This document shows, in pieces, positions 10,524-22,107 of a stretch of 64,000 bases of DNA. The notes under the pieces were generated by a model. That model worked only from the letters and a program-made list of their open reading frames with translations, was not told the DNA's origin and ran no database searches. This stretch comes from Pannonibacter sp. XCT-53. Its GTDB lineage: Bacteria > Pseudomonadota > Alphaproteobacteria > Rhizobiales > Stappiaceae. Position numbers and translations under genes: made by a program. Location of the stretch: the NCBI RefSeq assembly GCF_009915765.1, contig NZ_JAABLQ010000001.1:620001-684000 (forward strand). Direction: 5' to 3'. How positions within the stretch are numbered: the stretch's first letter is position 1; the number at the start of each line of letters is the position of its first letter.

Positions 10524-11501
10524 ATGACCCTTGCGAACGAACAGCTCGATCCTTCCCTGGACACGGATACCGACACGGACAGGGGCGCGGATGCCGACTG
10601 CCCGGCGATGCTCAGGGCTGCGCCGTCGACGGTGGAGTTCAAGAAGCTGCGCAAGCGGCTGCTGCGCGAGGTGCGCCAGGCGATCGACGACTACGGCATG
10701 GTGCCGCCGGACGCGCATCAGAAGCGCCCCCGCTGGCTCGTCTGCCTGTCGGGCGGCAAGGACAGCTACACGCTGCTGGCCGTGCTGATGGACCTGAAAT
10801 GGCGCGGCCTGCTGCCGGTGGACCTGCTGGCCTGCAATCTGGACCAGGCGCAACCCGGCTTCCCGCCCGAGATCCTGCCGGCCTTCTTCGAGAAGAACGG
10901 CATCGAGAACATCATCGTGCGCGAGGACACCTATTCGATCGTCACGGCGAAGATCCCGGCGCACAAGACCTATTGCTCGCTGTGCTCGCGGCTCCGGCGC
11001 GGCATCCTGTACCGGATCGCGCGCGAGCAGGGCTGCGAGGCGATCGTGCTGGGGCACCACCGCGAGGACATCCTCGAGACCTTCTTCATGAACCTGTTCC
11101 ACGGCGGGCGTCTGGCGTCGATGCCGCCCAAGCTGGTCAATGACGAGGGGGACCTGCTGGTGCTGCGTCCGCTCGCCTATTGCGCCGAGAGCGACGTGGC
11201 ACGCTATGCGGCAGCCATGCAGTTTCCGATCATTCCCTGCAACCTCTGCGGCTCGCAGGATGGCCTGCAGCGCGAGGAGGTCAAGCGCATGCTGATGGAC
11301 TGGGAACGTGCCTCTCCGGGCCGCCTGGGCGTCATGGCGCGGGCGCTGGCCCATACCCGGCCGTCGCATCTCCTCGACCGGACTTTGTTCGATTTCGTCT
11401 CGGTGCGCCCCGGCGAGAGCACCGGCAAGGAAGCGCGCGACAACGAGGAACCCTGCGGCGCCGGTCTTGCGATGACGCGGAACCTGTTTGCGGCCGAGTA
11501 G
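10524..11501 (+). CDS. ttcA: TtcA, tRNA 2-thiocytidine-32 synthetase
   Basis: 325 residues from the ATG at 10524 (CAGGA about 9 bases upstream); an in-frame open stretch reaches 10410. The ATP-pyrophosphatase loop [10 protein letters not shown] sits at about 74-83. Two CxxC pairs, [11 protein letters not shown] (about 151/154) and PCNLCGSQD (about 240/243), hold the [4Fe-4S] cluster used for sulfur transfer. [16 protein letters not shown] is the conserved middle helix. The enzyme thiolates C32 of some tRNAs. The first 40 residues are an Asp/Thr-rich tail ([13 protein letters not shown]) longer than in most TtcA proteins. Confidence 0.93.
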   Translation: MTLANEQLDPSLDTDTDTDRGADADCPAMLRAAPSTVEFKKLRKRLLREVRQAIDDYGMVPPDAHQKRPRWLVCLSGGKDSYTLLAVLMDLKWRGLLPVDLLACNLDQAQPGFPPEILPAFFEKNGIENIIVREDTYSIVTAKIPAHKTYCSLCSRLRRGILYRIAREQGCEAIVLGHHREDILETFFMNLFHGGRLASMPPKLVNDEGDLLVLRPLAYCAESDVARYAAAMQFPIIPCNLCGSQDGLQREEVKRMLMDWERASPGRLGVMARALAHTRPSHLLDRTLFDFVSVRPGESTGKEARDNEEPCGAGLAMTRNLFAAE

Positions 11502-11730
11502 GACGGTGGCATCGCTGGTCCGGGCTGGGCCCGGGCCGGCAGCTTCGCACTCGGATCCCGAGACCGGTTCCCCCGCAATGGCCCCCCGAAACGGCGAGCC
11601 GGGACTGGTCGCCCGGGACTGGACGCCCTGAACTGGGATCCTCGCTTTGGCGCGATCCGGGCGGCCAGGCCTTGCGTGGCCGCACGAGCCGGTCAGACGG
11701 GCAGGGCGATCCGCGGCTTCGCCGGCCGGA

Positions 11731-12021
11731 TCAGGAGCCGGCCTCGTAGCGGCCCTTGAAGCCGCCGGCGGGCGCATTGCGCATCAACACCACGACGCCC
11801 TCGCTCGCCGGCCGCGATCCGGCAGCAGCGACACCGCCATGCGGCTGGCAGAGGTCTTCGGCAGAACGGCCCTGGGCCGGCACGAACAGCATGACGCTGG
11901 CACAGCTGACGCGGGTCAGCTCGTTGTCCTGGCCGAGCAGGCCGGGCGTGTTGGCAACGGCCACGGCGCTGACAATGAGCGCCGATGCGGCAAAAGCAAA
12001 AAGGCTGGTGGTCTTCAGCAT
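11731..12021 (-). CDS. Small secreted protein, unknown function
   Basis: 96 residues from the ATG at 12021. The N-terminus MLKTTSLFAFAASALIVSAVAVANTP is a good signal peptide, and the mature part of about 70 residues has two cysteines (RVSCASVML and DLCQPHGG) that could form a disulfide. I do not recognise a family. The frame stays open to 12105, but that sequence is not protein-like. The gap 11502-11730 downstream shows nothing but very GC-rich DNA. Confidence 0.6.
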   Translation of the reverse strand: MLKTTSLFAFAASALIVSAVAVANTPGLLGQDNELTRVSCASVMLFVPAQGRSAEDLCQPHGGVAAAGSRPASEGVVVLMRNAPAGGFKGRYEAGS

Positions 12022-12154
12022 CGTCCCCGCTCCCTGACATCCGGCTGGTCCGGTCTTGGTACGGAGAATGGCGGTACACGACTGTACTGACCCTGAATCC
12101 GGCATTCACCTGCCATTCAGGTTAGGCTGCTCGGCAAAATTTGCCTAGCTGACA

Positions 12155-12187
12155 GCAAAGGACCGGCTGACGCTGGGGCAGCCGGTC
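12155..12187 (-). terminator. Terminator after grxD
   Basis: On the minus strand GACCGGCTG (12179-12187) pairs with CAGCCGGTC (12161-12169) and the RNA runs into CUUUGCUG; a short U tract, so moderate strength. Confidence 0.5.
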
Positions 12188-12228
12188 CACAGATTTCTGG
12201 TTGCAGGCCGCGCCAGAGGGCGCGCGGG

Positions 12229-12549
12229 TCAGGCCGCGACGCCCTTTTCCGCGAACAGGGCCTGCAGTTCCTGGTTCTGGAACATCTCGCGGACGATGTC
12301 ACAGCCGCCGACGAACTCGCCCTTGACGTAGAGCTGGGGGATCGTCGGCCAGTTGGTGAAGTCCTTGATGCCCTGGCGCAGCTCGGCGTCCTCGAGCACG
12401 TTGATGCCCTTGTAGGGCACGCCGAGATAGTCGAGGATCTGCACGACCTGGCCGGAGAACCCGCACTGCGGGAAGTTCGGCGTGCCCTTCATGAACAGCA
12501 CCACGTCGTTGGTCTCGACTTCGTTCTTGATCCAGTTCTGAATGCTCAT
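12229..12549 (-). CDS. grxD: Monothiol glutaredoxin (Grx4 type)
   Basis: 106 residues with the CGFS active site at 29-32 inside KGTPNFPQCGFSGQ, WPTIPQLYVKGEFVGGCDI at 67-85 with the cis-Pro and GG glutathione-binding elements. CGFS glutaredoxins carry or deliver [2Fe-2S] clusters and work with BolA proteins. The bolA gene ends about 60 bases upstream on the same strand, the classic pairing. Last gene of the purL-bolA-grxD run. Confidence 0.97.
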   Translation of the reverse strand: MSIQNWIKNEVETNDVVLFMKGTPNFPQCGFSGQVVQILDYLGVPYKGINVLEDAELRQGIKDFTNWPTIPQLYVKGEFVGGCDIVREMFQNQELQALFAEKGVAA

Positions 12550-12611
12550 CGCTTCATCCTTGTGAGAACGGGCCGCAGGCGGCCCGCAGGAATGGTGTCC
12601 CTCGGACGGGA

Positions 12612-12845
12612 TCAGTCCGGTGCGTTGGTCTGCAGCGCCAGGGCGTGGAGCGTCCCGCCCATGTTGCCCTTCAGGGCCTGGTAGACCATCTGGTGTTGCT
12701 GGACGCGGCTCTTGCCGCGGAAGGCCTCGGAGACAACGTTGGCTGCATAGTGATCGCCATCGCCCGCCAGATCGCGCACCTCGACCTTGGCGTCCGGCAG
12801 GGCGGCCTTGATCAGGGTGATGATTTCATTCGCGTCCATCGGCAT
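12612..12845 (-). CDS. bolA: BolA-family iron-sulfur/redox partner
   Basis: 77 residues; starting two codons later (MDANEI) is equally possible. BolA fold: EIITLIKAALPDAKVEVRDLAGDGDHYAANVVSEAFRGKSRVQQHQMVYQAL. The conserved His lies in the helix after SRVQQH, plus the C-terminal LHALALQT helix. This is the short BolA2/IbaG-like class that binds CGFS glutaredoxins through a bridging [2Fe-2S] cluster. It sits between purL and grxD on one strand. Confidence 0.95.
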   Translation of the reverse strand: MPMDANEIITLIKAALPDAKVEVRDLAGDGDHYAANVVSEAFRGKSRVQQHQMVYQALKGNMGGTLHALALQTNAPD

Positions 12846-12942
12846 CGGTCAGACCCTTTTTCCCTCTGAATTCCGGATGACCTGACGGCGTTGGCCGTCA
12901 GGCCCTGTGCGTTTCCTTGCCGGCGGCGTGTGCCCCTCAGGT

Positions 12943-15147
<2,205 letters not shown>

Positions 15148-15409
15148 CCGCTTCTTTGCGCAAGGGACAGTGCCGGGGGCGGTTCGAGCCCCCTTTAACA
15201 GATCACCGCCGGGAATGGGAGGGCTTCGGGGGTCAAAAGCACAGGCTTGGCGCGGATTGCCGCCGGGGTGGGGCGTCCCTGCTTGCCGGCGGCGGTGTGC
15301 ACCAAGTCCAGGATGACCCTGCGTCATTTTCTCGAGCCTGGCGCCTTGCGTTAAGTCTTCGTTCAGCCTGTCGTCGTAGCTATCGTTAGAAATGACGAAG
15401 GGGAAGACC

Positions 15410-16777
15410 ATGTTTCGTTTCAAGACTGCCACGCCCGCATCCGAGACTGCCGCAAGCAAAGCCCCTGATCTTTCCGTCGTGGCCATCGTCAGCGCCCTGC
15501 GCGCCCTGGAAGCCCGCGCCCCGCTGAGCGGGATCGAGGCGCTGCCGGCCGACATCGCGGTTGCCCTGACCTCGCTGGCAGCGACGCTGGCGCGCCAGGA
15601 CGAGACGCAGCTGGGCCAGACGGTGGACTTTTCGGTCCAGGCCAGCGAGGCCATGGCCGCGACGGCCCGCATCACCGGCGAGATCCGGGCCACGGACCGG
15701 CAGGCTTCGGTGATGGCGGCGAGCGTCGACGAGATGACCGCGTCGATCGAGCAGATCTCGCACACCGCCAACGAGGCGGCGACCTCGATGGAGGTGGCGC
15801 ATGAGTCGCTGCATTCGGGCGCCGGTGCCACCCGCAAGGCCGCGATCTCTTCGCGGCAGATCGGCGATTCCTTCGACAAGATGAGCGAGAGCGCGCGCCA
15901 GCTGGCGCTCGCGGCCGAGCAGATCGGCACCTTCGTCGCCACCATCGACGGTCTGGCGCAGCAGACCAACCTGCTCGCCCTCAATGCGACCATCGAGGCG
16001 GCCCGTGCCGGCGAAGCCGGCAAGGGCTTTGCGGTCGTGGCCAGCGAGGTGAAGCAGCTCTCCGGTCAGACGCAGAAGGCGACCGACGACATCCGCGCCC
16101 GCATCGAGCGCCTGCAGGTGCATGTCGGCGAGGTGATGGCGGCGGTCGACGACGTCCAGGGTCTCGTGGGCGAGAGCGTCGAGCAGTCGGAAGACGCGGC
16201 CTCCAAGATCGGCTCGGTCCTGGACCATGTCGGCGGCAACACCTCGCGGATGAATGCCATTGCCGGCCTGCTGAGCCAGCAGAGCGAGGCCGTGCGCGAG
16301 ATTGCGAAGGGCCTGCACGCGGTCGCCCGCCATTCCGAGACGGCGGCCGGTCATGCCGACAGCGTGATCCGGGCGGTCGGCAGTTCCGAGACCATCATCA
16401 CCGCGCAGTTTGCCGAGCTCGACAAGCGCGAGATCCGCAACTATGTGCTGCATCGCGCCAAGTCCGATCACCTGTTGTGGAAGAAGCGGCTCTCGGAACT
16501 GCTCGTCGGCCTGAAGAACCTGCACAGCGACGAGCTCAACGATCACCACTCCTGCCGGCTTGGCAAGTGGTACGACGGGGTCCGCGATCCGAAACTGCGC
16601 AACCATCCCTCCTTCGCGGCGCTGCTGCCGGTCCACGAGGCGGTGCACCGCTTCGGCCGGCAGGCCGCCAGCCTGCATGCCGCCGGCGACAAGGATGGTG
16701 CGCTGAAAGCCATGGCCGAGATGGAAAAGGCCTCGCAGGAGGTCATCCGCCACATCGACGGGCTGCTCAGGGCCTGA
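15410..16777 (+). CDS. Soluble methyl-accepting chemotaxis protein with C-terminal CZB zinc-binding domain
   Basis: 455 residues from the ATG at 15410, chosen because AAGGGGAAG sits just ahead of it; an ATG at 15392 is in frame. There is no signal peptide or membrane segment, so the receptor is cytoplasmic. The signalling hairpin tip ([39 protein letters not shown]) is near 180-225. The last about 110 residues are a CZB domain: [31 protein letters not shown] and [15 protein letters not shown] give the His/Cys/His/His zinc ligands. CZB receptors respond to zinc or to oxidants such as hypochlorous acid acting at the zinc-bound cysteine. No chemotaxis partner genes are nearby. Confidence 0.92.
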   Translation: MFRFKTATPASETAASKAPDLSVVAIVSALRALEARAPLSGIEALPADIAVALTSLAATLARQDETQLGQTVDFSVQASEAMAATARITGEIRATDRQASVMAASVDEMTASIEQISHTANEAATSMEVAHESLHSGAGATRKAAISSRQIGDSFDKMSESARQLALAAEQIGTFVATIDGLAQQTNLLALNATIEAARAGEAGKGFAVVASEVKQLSGQTQKATDDIRARIERLQVHVGEVMAAVDDVQGLVGESVEQSEDAASKIGSVLDHVGGNTSRMNAIAGLLSQQSEAVREIAKGLHAVARHSETAAGHADSVIRAVGSSETIITAQFAELDKREIRNYVLHRAKSDHLLWKKRLSELLVGLKNLHSDELNDHHSCRLGKWYDGVRDPKLRNHPSFAALLPVHEAVHRFGRQAASLHAAGDKDGALKAMAEMEKASQEVIRHIDGLLRA

Positions 16778-16818
16778 TCTGCCTGCAGGTCCCGTTCGCC
16801 TGATTGCCTGTCCACCTT

Positions 16819-16852
16819 GCATCCTGTCGCCCCCGGGCGCAGGATGCCTTTT
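16819..16852 (+). terminator. Terminator of the chemoreceptor gene
   Basis: GCATCCTG (16819-16826) pairs with CAGGATGC (16840-16847) around a GC-rich loop, then CTTTTC. Confidence 0.7.
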
Positions 16853-16856
16853 CATG

Positions 16857-17828
16857 TCATGCGGCTGCCTCGCGGGCCGTGGCGAGCACGCACAGGAGCT
16901 CGAACAGCAGCGATGCGCCGAGCCAGGCGGTGCCGCCTGACGGATCGAACGGGGGCGATACCTCGACCAGATCCGCGCCGACGAGGTTGAGACCGGAGAG
17001 CTTGCGGATCATCCGCTGTGCCTGGAACGAGGTGAAGCCGCCGATCTCGGGCGTGCCGGTGCCCGGGGCGAAGGCCGGATCGATGCCGTCGATGTCGAAG
17101 GTGACATAGGTCGGCTCGCGCCCGACGCGCTCGCGCACCTCGTCCATCACATGCTCGACGCCGCGCTCCATCAGTTCCTCGATCATGATGATGCGCACGC
17201 CCTGGGCCTCGCCCCAGGCAATGTCCTCGCCGTCATACATGGTGCCGCGGATGCCGACCTGGATGACCCGTTCGGGATCCAGAAGCTCCTCTTCGATGGC
17301 GCGGCGGAAGGGCGTGCCGTGGGTGTAGCGGAAGCCGCCGAAATAGCCGTCGAAGAGATCGGTGTGGGCGTCGAACTGGACCATCCCGAGCGGCCCCTGC
17401 CGGGCGAGGGCCCTCAGGATCGGCAGGGAGACGAGATGGTCGCCGCCGGCGGACAGGGGCGTGATGCCGAGATCCATCACCTGGTCGTAGAAGCCCGTGA
17501 TGCGGGCCAGCGCGTCCTGCACATCCGCCGGGTTCACCGGCGCATCGCCAAGATCGGCGCAGCGCGCCAGCCTGAACGGATTGACGCCCGTGTGCGGATG
17601 CACCTGGCGGATCATGGTCGAGAGGTCGCGCAGCTGTCGCGGACCATGGCGGGCGCCGGCACGGTTGGTGGTCCCGCCGTCCCAGGGCACCCCGATCAGG
17701 CCGATGTCGACATCCGCGGCGCGGTCGTCGGCAATGCCGACATGCGGCAGGCGCATGAAGGTCGGTATTCCGGCAAAGCGCGGCAGGTCAAAGCCGGACA
17801 CCGGCTGGAAGAAGTCATCGCCCGTCAT
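16857..17828 (-). CDS. speB: Agmatinase-family ureohydrolase
   Basis: 323 residues from the ATG at 17828, with GGGGGTGG just upstream. Binuclear-manganese arginase-fold enzyme: GGDH, FDAHTDL and FDIDGIDPAFAPGTGTPE supply the metal ligands. The N-terminal FAGIPTFMRLPHV is typical of the agmatinase/guanidinobutyrase branch rather than arginase. It hydrolyses a guanidino compound to urea and an amine; agmatine, guanidinobutyrate or another guanidine cannot be told apart by eye. It lies on the purine strand between purQ/DUF2164 and purL, but converges on the chemoreceptor. Confidence 0.87.
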   Translation of the reverse strand: MTGDDFFQPVSGFDLPRFAGIPTFMRLPHVGIADDRAADVDIGLIGVPWDGGTTNRAGARHGPRQLRDLSTMIRQVHPHTGVNPFRLARCADLGDAPVNPADVQDALARITGFYDQVMDLGITPLSAGGDHLVSLPILRALARQGPLGMVQFDAHTDLFDGYFGGFRYTHGTPFRRAIEEELLDPERVIQVGIRGTMYDGEDIAWGEAQGVRIIMIEELMERGVEHVMDEVRERVGREPTYVTFDIDGIDPAFAPGTGTPEIGGFTSFQAQRMIRKLSGLNLVGADLVEVSPPFDPSGGTAWLGASLLFELLCVLATAREAAA

Positions 17829-18016
17829 CAGTCCACCCCCGTTTTGCGCCAGCATGCACATCGGCACCGGGAGGGGCAAGGGGAGGGGGGCGGCAAGGGG
17901 AGGGGAGCGGCAAGGGCAGCGACTGCGTGCCCGCCAAGTCGGGACGTCGAGTGGAAGGCCCTGGTCCCTTCAGTCGAACAGCTGTTTGTCGTCCCGGAGT
18001 GGTCAGGAGCCGGATG

Positions 18017-18167
18017 CTCTCCCCCCTTGAGGGGGAGATGCCCCCGGTCGGGGGCAGAGGGGGGTATTGGGCCTGTCAGGAAAGAGTGAAGGTGGAACAG
18101 CGCGGCGGCGCTGCACCCCCCTCTGTCCGCATGCGCGGACATCTCCCCCTCAAGGGGGGAGAGGGGG
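18017..18167. repeat. Dispersed inverted-repeat element, family B, copy 2
   Basis: Ends GCTCTCCCCCCTTGAGGGGG and CCCCTCAAGGGGGGAGAGGG are inverted repeats shared with 3085-3233. The inner arms carry CAGAGGGGGGT and ACCCCCCTCTG. The gap 17829-18229 holds this element and, left of it, a purine-rich tract of GGGGAGGGG runs (about 17867-17915); no gene is seen there. Confidence 0.75.
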
Positions 18168-18229
18168 GCCGCGGTCAGTTTGTGCAACACCGGCGAGGGC
18201 GGGTTTCTGATCGCCAACCGCTCGGTGTC

Positions 18230-18478
18230 TCACCGCCGGTCGTGGCGCTCCAGGGCGGAGAGATCGTCGCTGAGATCGTCGAAGCGGCGGGCGGCGAGGG
18301 CGGCGGCGTCGCGCACGCCTTGTGTATAGAAGGCGCTGCCGGCTTCCTGGCTCAGGAAATCGAGGAGACGCAGCGCGTCCATGTTGCCAAGATCGATGTC
18401 CAGCTCGGTGCGGCAGAAGGCGGCAAGACGGCTGGCGATGTCACTCTGGAGGTCGCGGGGCAGTTCGAGCTTGCTCAT
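18230..18478 (-). CDS. DUF2164 family protein
   Basis: 82 residues: LPRDLQSDIASRLAAFCRTELDIDLGNMDALRLLDFLSQEAGSAFYTQGVRDA is the DUF2164 signature (E-L-x-x-D-L-G-N-x-x-A-x-x-L-D-F and Y-x-Q-G-V-x-D-A). Function unknown; soluble, all-helical by appearance. It starts 33 bases after purQ ends on the same strand, so it is probably cotranscribed with purS-purQ. Confidence 0.85.
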   Translation of the reverse strand: MSKLELPRDLQSDIASRLAAFCRTELDIDLGNMDALRLLDFLSQEAGSAFYTQGVRDAAALAARRFDDLSDDLSALERHDRR

Positions 18479-18511
18479 GTCCTGTCCCCGCGCCGGGTTT
18501 GGTGTTTCTGG

Positions 18512-19183
18512 TCAGGCGACCAGCTGGCCGACGAGGCTTTCGAACAGCTTGCGGCCGTCGCGGCCGCCCTGCAGATCCTCGATCAGGTTCTCCGGATGCG
18601 GCATCATGCCAAGGACATTGCCCTTGGCGTTGACGATGCCGGCAATGTCGTTCAGCGAGCCGTTCGGGTTCTGGCCATCCGCATAGCGGAACACGACCTG
18701 GCCGTTGTCCTCGATGGCCTTCAGCGTCTCGGCGTCGGCGAAGTAGTTGCCGTCATGGTGGGCAATCGGGCAGCGCCAGACCTCGCCCTCCTGGAAGGCA
18801 TTCGAGAAGGCGGTGCGGGCGTTGACGGTCTTGAGCTTCACTTCCTTGCAGATGAACTTCAGGCCGGTATTGCGCATCAGGGCGCCCGGCAGAAGGCCCG
18901 CCTCGGTGAGGATCTGGAAGCCGTTGCACACGCCCAGGACATGCACGCCCCTGGCGGCGCGCTCGATCACGGTCTGCAGCACCGGCGAGCGCGCGGCAAT
19001 GGCGCCGCAGCGCAGGTAGTCGCCGTAGGAAAAGCCACCCGGGATGACGATGAGATCAACGTCCGGGATGTCGGTGTCCGTGTGCCAGACCGTTGCGGGC
19101 TTGCGGCCGGTGATCGTCTCCAGCGCATAGAGCATGTCGCGGTCGCGGTTGAGGCCTGGGCAGAGGATGACGGCGGACTTCAT
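18512..19183 (-). CDS. purQ: Phosphoribosylformylglycinamidine synthase, glutaminase subunit
   Basis: 223 residues. Class I glutamine amidotransferase with the nucleophile elbow GVCNGFQ (Cys86) and the His/Glu pair in [13 protein letters not shown] near 195-200; [19 protein letters not shown] is the PurQ-specific oxyanion region. It supplies ammonia to PurL in the PurLQS complex. Spacing to purS upstream is about 65 bases. Confidence 0.98.
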   Translation of the reverse strand: MKSAVILCPGLNRDRDMLYALETITGRKPATVWHTDTDIPDVDLIVIPGGFSYGDYLRCGAIAARSPVLQTVIERAARGVHVLGVCNGFQILTEAGLLPGALMRNTGLKFICKEVKLKTVNARTAFSNAFQEGEVWRCPIAHHDGNYFADAETLKAIEDNGQVVFRYADGQNPNGSLNDIAGIVNAKGNVLGMMPHPENLIEDLQGGRDGRKLFESLVGQLVA

Positions 19184-19249
19184 GATCTCGGTTCCCCGTT
19201 GGTCTGGTTTGCGCCTTGAGCAGCAGCGGCAGGGCCGGCTGCCTCCGCT

Positions 19250-19489
19250 TCAGAGGATCTCGATGGCGTAGTTCTCGATCACCGTGTTGGCGAGCAGCTT
19301 CTCGCACATGGCGGCGATTTCCTCGCGCGCCTTGGCCGCGTCCCGGTCACTCAGCTCGATGTCGAAGACCTTGCCCTGGCGCACGCCGCCGATGCCGCCG
19401 AAGCCGAGCGCGCCCAGCGCCCCCTCGATGGCCTTGCCCTGGGGATCCAGAACGCCGTTCTTCAGGGTGACGGTGACACGTGCCTTCAT
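19250..19489 (-). CDS. purS: Phosphoribosylformylglycinamidine synthase subunit PurS
   Basis: 79 residues with the PurS pattern: ARVTVTLKNGVLDPQGKAIEGALGALGF, then VRQGKVFDIEL and a helix ending CEKLLANTVIENYAIEIL. It is the small adaptor that joins PurL to PurQ and helps channel ammonia. Upstream of purQ, same strand. Confidence 0.96.
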   Translation of the reverse strand: MKARVTVTLKNGVLDPQGKAIEGALGALGFGGIGGVRQGKVFDIELSDRDAAKAREEIAAMCEKLLANTVIENYAIEIL

Positions 19490-19604
19490 CGCTGTCGTCT
19501 TTCCGTTGATCGCCTCGGCCGCGCTGGGCCTTCCGTTGCGCGCTCCTTACACCAGAGAGGCCAGGCGCGAAAGAGCCAAGGACCCGCGCGGCACCCGGAA
19601 AAGC

Positions 19605-19638
19605 AAAAACCCCCGGCGAAGTGTTCGCCAGGGGTTTT
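19605..19638 (-). terminator. Terminator between purC and purS
   Basis: On the minus strand AAACCCCTGGCGAA pairs with TTCGCCGGGGGTTT across a 3-base loop, followed by TTTGCTTTT. purC may thus be a separate unit from purS-purQ, or the terminator may attenuate between them. Confidence 0.8.
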
Positions 19639-19665
19639 CCGTTTCGGGGGCGCGATGCCGGATGC

Positions 19666-20430
19666 TTACTGCACCAGCGTCGGGCCGGTGCCGCCGGGGC
19701 GCTCGTTGTCGTTCAGGATGCCCAGACGGCGGGCGACTTCCTGATAGGCCTCGAGCATGCCGCCGAGGTCGCGGCGGAAGCGGTCCTTGTCCATCTTCTC
19801 GTTGGTCGTGATGTCCCACAGGCGGCAGTTGTCCGGGGAAATCTCGTCGGCAACGACGATGCGCATCATGTCGCCCTCGAACAGGCGGCCGCACTCGATC
19901 TTGAAATCGACGAGACGGATGCCGACGCCGAGGAACAGGCCGGACAGGAAATCGTTGACACGGATGGCGAGCGCCATGATGTCGTCGAGCTCCTGCGGGG
20001 TGGCCCAGCCGAAGGCGGTGATGTGCTCTTCAGCGACCATCGGGTCGTTGAGGGCGTCGCTCTTGTAGTAGAACTCGATGATCGAGCGCGGCAGCTGGGT
20101 GCCTTCCTCGAGGCCAAGGCGCGAAGAGAGCGAGCCGGCCGCGACGTTGCGCACCACGACTTCCAGCGGGATGATCTCGACTTCGCGGATCAGCTGCTCG
20201 CGCATGTTCATGCGGCGGATGAAATGGGTCGGAATGCCCATGCCGTTCAGCTGGTTGAAGATGTATTCCGAGATCCGGTTGTTCAGGACGCCCTTGCCAT
20301 CGACGATTTCGTGTTTCTTGGCGTTGAAGGCAGTCGCGTCGTCCTTGAAATGCTGGATCAAGGTTCCAGGCTCCGGGCCCTCATAGAGGATCTTGCCCTT
20401 GCCTTCATAGATGCGCCGGCGGCGATTCAT
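19666..20430 (-). CDS. purC: SAICAR synthetase
   Basis: 254 residues from [18 protein letters not shown], the canonical rhizobial start. A start 11 codons earlier at 20463 (MDFLKRTR) has a better AAGGAG site about 11 bases upstream and cannot be ruled out. Marks: YEGKGK ATP loop, [50 protein letters not shown] and [12 protein letters not shown]. Step 8 of purine synthesis: CAIR plus aspartate to SAICAR. It diverges from the zeta-subunit gene. Confidence 0.97.
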   Translation of the reverse strand: MNRRRRIYEGKGKILYEGPEPGTLIQHFKDDATAFNAKKHEIVDGKGVLNNRISEYIFNQLNGMGIPTHFIRRMNMREQLIREVEIIPLEVVVRNVAAGSLSSRLGLEEGTQLPRSIIEFYYKSDALNDPMVAEEHITAFGWATPQELDDIMALAIRVNDFLSGLFLGVGIRLVDFKIECGRLFEGDMMRIVVADEISPDNCRLWDITTNEKMDKDRFRRDLGGMLEAYQEVARRLGILNDNERPGGTGPTLVQ

Positions 20431-20647
20431 GGGCACGTACCGTGTTCGTTTGAGGAAATCCATCGAGGCGGGATGCTCCTTGGCGTCTGATTCCGGGTGT
20501 CGCGTGCGCTGACCAATCCCCTCGGTATCGACATTTAGCCCCGCATTAGCGGCGCGGAACTTAACCGATCCTTCGCAAAAGCACAATGAGCGCGGGCCGG
20601 TCTTTTCCCGAACCTCCGCACGACTGCTTAATTGCGGCGATAGCGCG

Positions 20648-20676
20648 TTGATTTGAATGACAGCGGACGATATTGA
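20648..20676 (+). promoter_or_regulatory. Candidate sigma-70 promoter of the zeta-subunit gene
   Basis: TTGATT (20648-20653), 17-base spacer, TATTGA (20671-20676), about 60 bases upstream of the ATG at 20739. The divergent gap 20431-20738 holds no gene. Confidence 0.45.
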
Positions 20677-20738
20677 GAAGCCCGAATGAGCCCCCATATG
20701 GGGAGCAGACCACCTGTCCGCCAGTGAGGAGGCACCCG

Positions 20739-21062
20739 ATGAGCACGTTTGATGACCGTCAGCAGGGCTTCGAGGGCAAGTTTGCCCATGACGAAGAACT
20801 GCGTTTCAAGGCGACGGCCCGTCGCAACAAGCTGCTTGGCCTTTGGGCGGCCGAACGGCTTGGCCTGTCCGGCGAGCAGGCGGAAGCCTATGCCAAGGAA
20901 GTCGTGCGCGCCGACTTCGAGGAAGCCGGCGACGAGGACGTGTTCCGCAAGATCCGGGCCGATTTCGACAACGGGTCCGTCGACCAGTCCGACCACCAGA
21001 TCCGCCGCACGATGGACGAGCTGATGCACACCGCCATCGACCAGATCCAGAAGGGCGAATAA
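20739..21062 (+). CDS. ATP synthase inhibitor zeta subunit (DUF1476)
   Basis: 107 residues from the ATG at 20739 with GAGGAGG about 6 bases upstream. [43 protein letters not shown] is the strongly conserved start of the alphaproteobacterial zeta family, and its first residues form the inhibitory segment in Paracoccus. The rest is helical ([19 protein letters not shown]). It binds F1 and blocks ATP hydrolysis by a unidirectional ratchet action. No atp genes are nearby; the position beside purC recurs in related genomes as far as I recall. Terminator follows. Confidence 0.92.
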   Translation: MSTFDDRQQGFEGKFAHDEELRFKATARRNKLLGLWAAERLGLSGEQAEAYAKEVVRADFEEAGDEDVFRKIRADFDNGSVDQSDHQIRRTMDELMHTAIDQIQKGE

Positions 21063-21085
21063 GCCGTTCTCCGATGAGCCTTCGA

Positions 21086-21114
21086 GACCCCGCTTCGGCG
21101 GGGTCTTTGTTTTT
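21086..21114 (+). terminator. Terminator of the zeta-subunit gene
   Basis: GACCCCGC-TTCG-GCGGGGTC, a stable UUCG tetraloop hairpin, then TTTGTTTTT. Confidence 0.92.
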
Positions 21115-21287
21115 GGGCTCCGCAAACGCGCGTCTTGACCAGCGGTGCACTTGTTTGAGGGTGCCGGACAGCCTGCGGTGTCGCATGGCTTGCCGGCGCG
21201 GTGCGAACCGGCTTTGATCCCGCTCCAACCGGACGGCGCTGGCGAACCTCTCGCTACGCGGTCGAGACAGTTCAGGGATCCAAGATC

Positions 21288-22061
21288 ATGTCCAATGCAC
21301 CCCAGCCCAGCCTCGCCACGCGTCTGCGTGCGGGCGAAACCATCGTGACCGCCTGGTCCAACCTGGCCGTTCCGATCCTCGCCGAAGTCATGGGCCGGGC
21401 CGGGTATCCGTGTGTCACGCTCGACATGCAGCATGGCATGCATGACATTGCCAGCCTGCGGGACGGGCTGGCGGCCATCGCGCTTTCGGGTGCGCACCGG
21501 GCCGTCCGCATTCCGGTCGGCGAATCGGGCACGGCCAGCCGGGCGCTCGATTTCGGCGCCGAGCTGGTCATCGCCCCGATGATCAACTCCGCCGCCGAGG
21601 CGCGGGCCTTTGCCGACGCGATGAAATACCCGCCGGTTGGCGCGCGCAGCTGGGGACCGCAGCGCGGCGCGATGCTGGCCGGCAAGTCGCCCGCCGACTA
21701 TCTGGCGAGTGCCAACACCGAGCTTCTGTCACTGGCGATGATCGAAACGCCGGAGGCCATCGCCGCACTCGACGACATCCTTGCCGAGCCGGGGATTGAC
21801 GGCATCTTCGTCGGGCCGAGCGACCTTTCGCTGACGCTGAACAAGGGGGCAAGGCTCGATCCGGGCGGCCCCCTGACGATGGCAGCCGCGCAGGATATCG
21901 CCGCACGCACGCGCGCGGCCGGCAAGATCGCCGGCATCTTCTGCCTCGAGGCCTCCGGCGTCGCCCAGGCCCGGGACATGGGCTACAGCTTCATCGCCCA
22001 TGGCGTCGACCTGACGCTGTTCTCCGCCGCGCTGAAGGACACGCTGGCGCGGATCGGGTGA
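21288..22061 (+). CDS. HpcH/HpaI-family aldolase (citrate-lyase-like)
   Basis: 257 residues from the ATG at 21288 (AGGGATCC upstream). Class II pyruvate-type aldolase fold: VTAWSNLAVPILAEVMGRAGYPCVTLDMQHGMHD, IAPMINSAAEARAFADAMKYPPVGARSWGPQRG with the family Arg, MIETPEAIAALDDILAEPGIDGIFVGPSDLSLTL with the Glu/Asp metal ligands. Cleaves or forms 4-hydroxy-2-oxo acids; the natural substrate cannot be read from sequence. Stands alone between the zeta gene and a convergent hydrolase. Confidence 0.88.
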   Translation: MSNAPQPSLATRLRAGETIVTAWSNLAVPILAEVMGRAGYPCVTLDMQHGMHDIASLRDGLAAIALSGAHRAVRIPVGESGTASRALDFGAELVIAPMINSAAEARAFADAMKYPPVGARSWGPQRGAMLAGKSPADYLASANTELLSLAMIETPEAIAALDDILAEPGIDGIFVGPSDLSLTLNKGARLDPGGPLTMAAAQDIAARTRAAGKIAGIFCLEASGVAQARDMGYSFIAHGVDLTLFSAALKDTLARIG

Positions 22062-22107
22062 CAAGAGGGCGTGCAGGGCAGGGCGCAGCCGGCTGACTGG
22101 CGCGGCG

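Noticed and set aside
15148..16023. N-terminal extension of the purL frame
   Set aside because: It runs through the complement of the chemoreceptor gene, and PurL begins at MPMIPND.
17860..17920. G-rich tract as a G-quadruplex regulator of the ureohydrolase
   Set aside because: Runs of GGGG are present, but there is no evidence of function, and such tracts are expected near GC-rich repeats.
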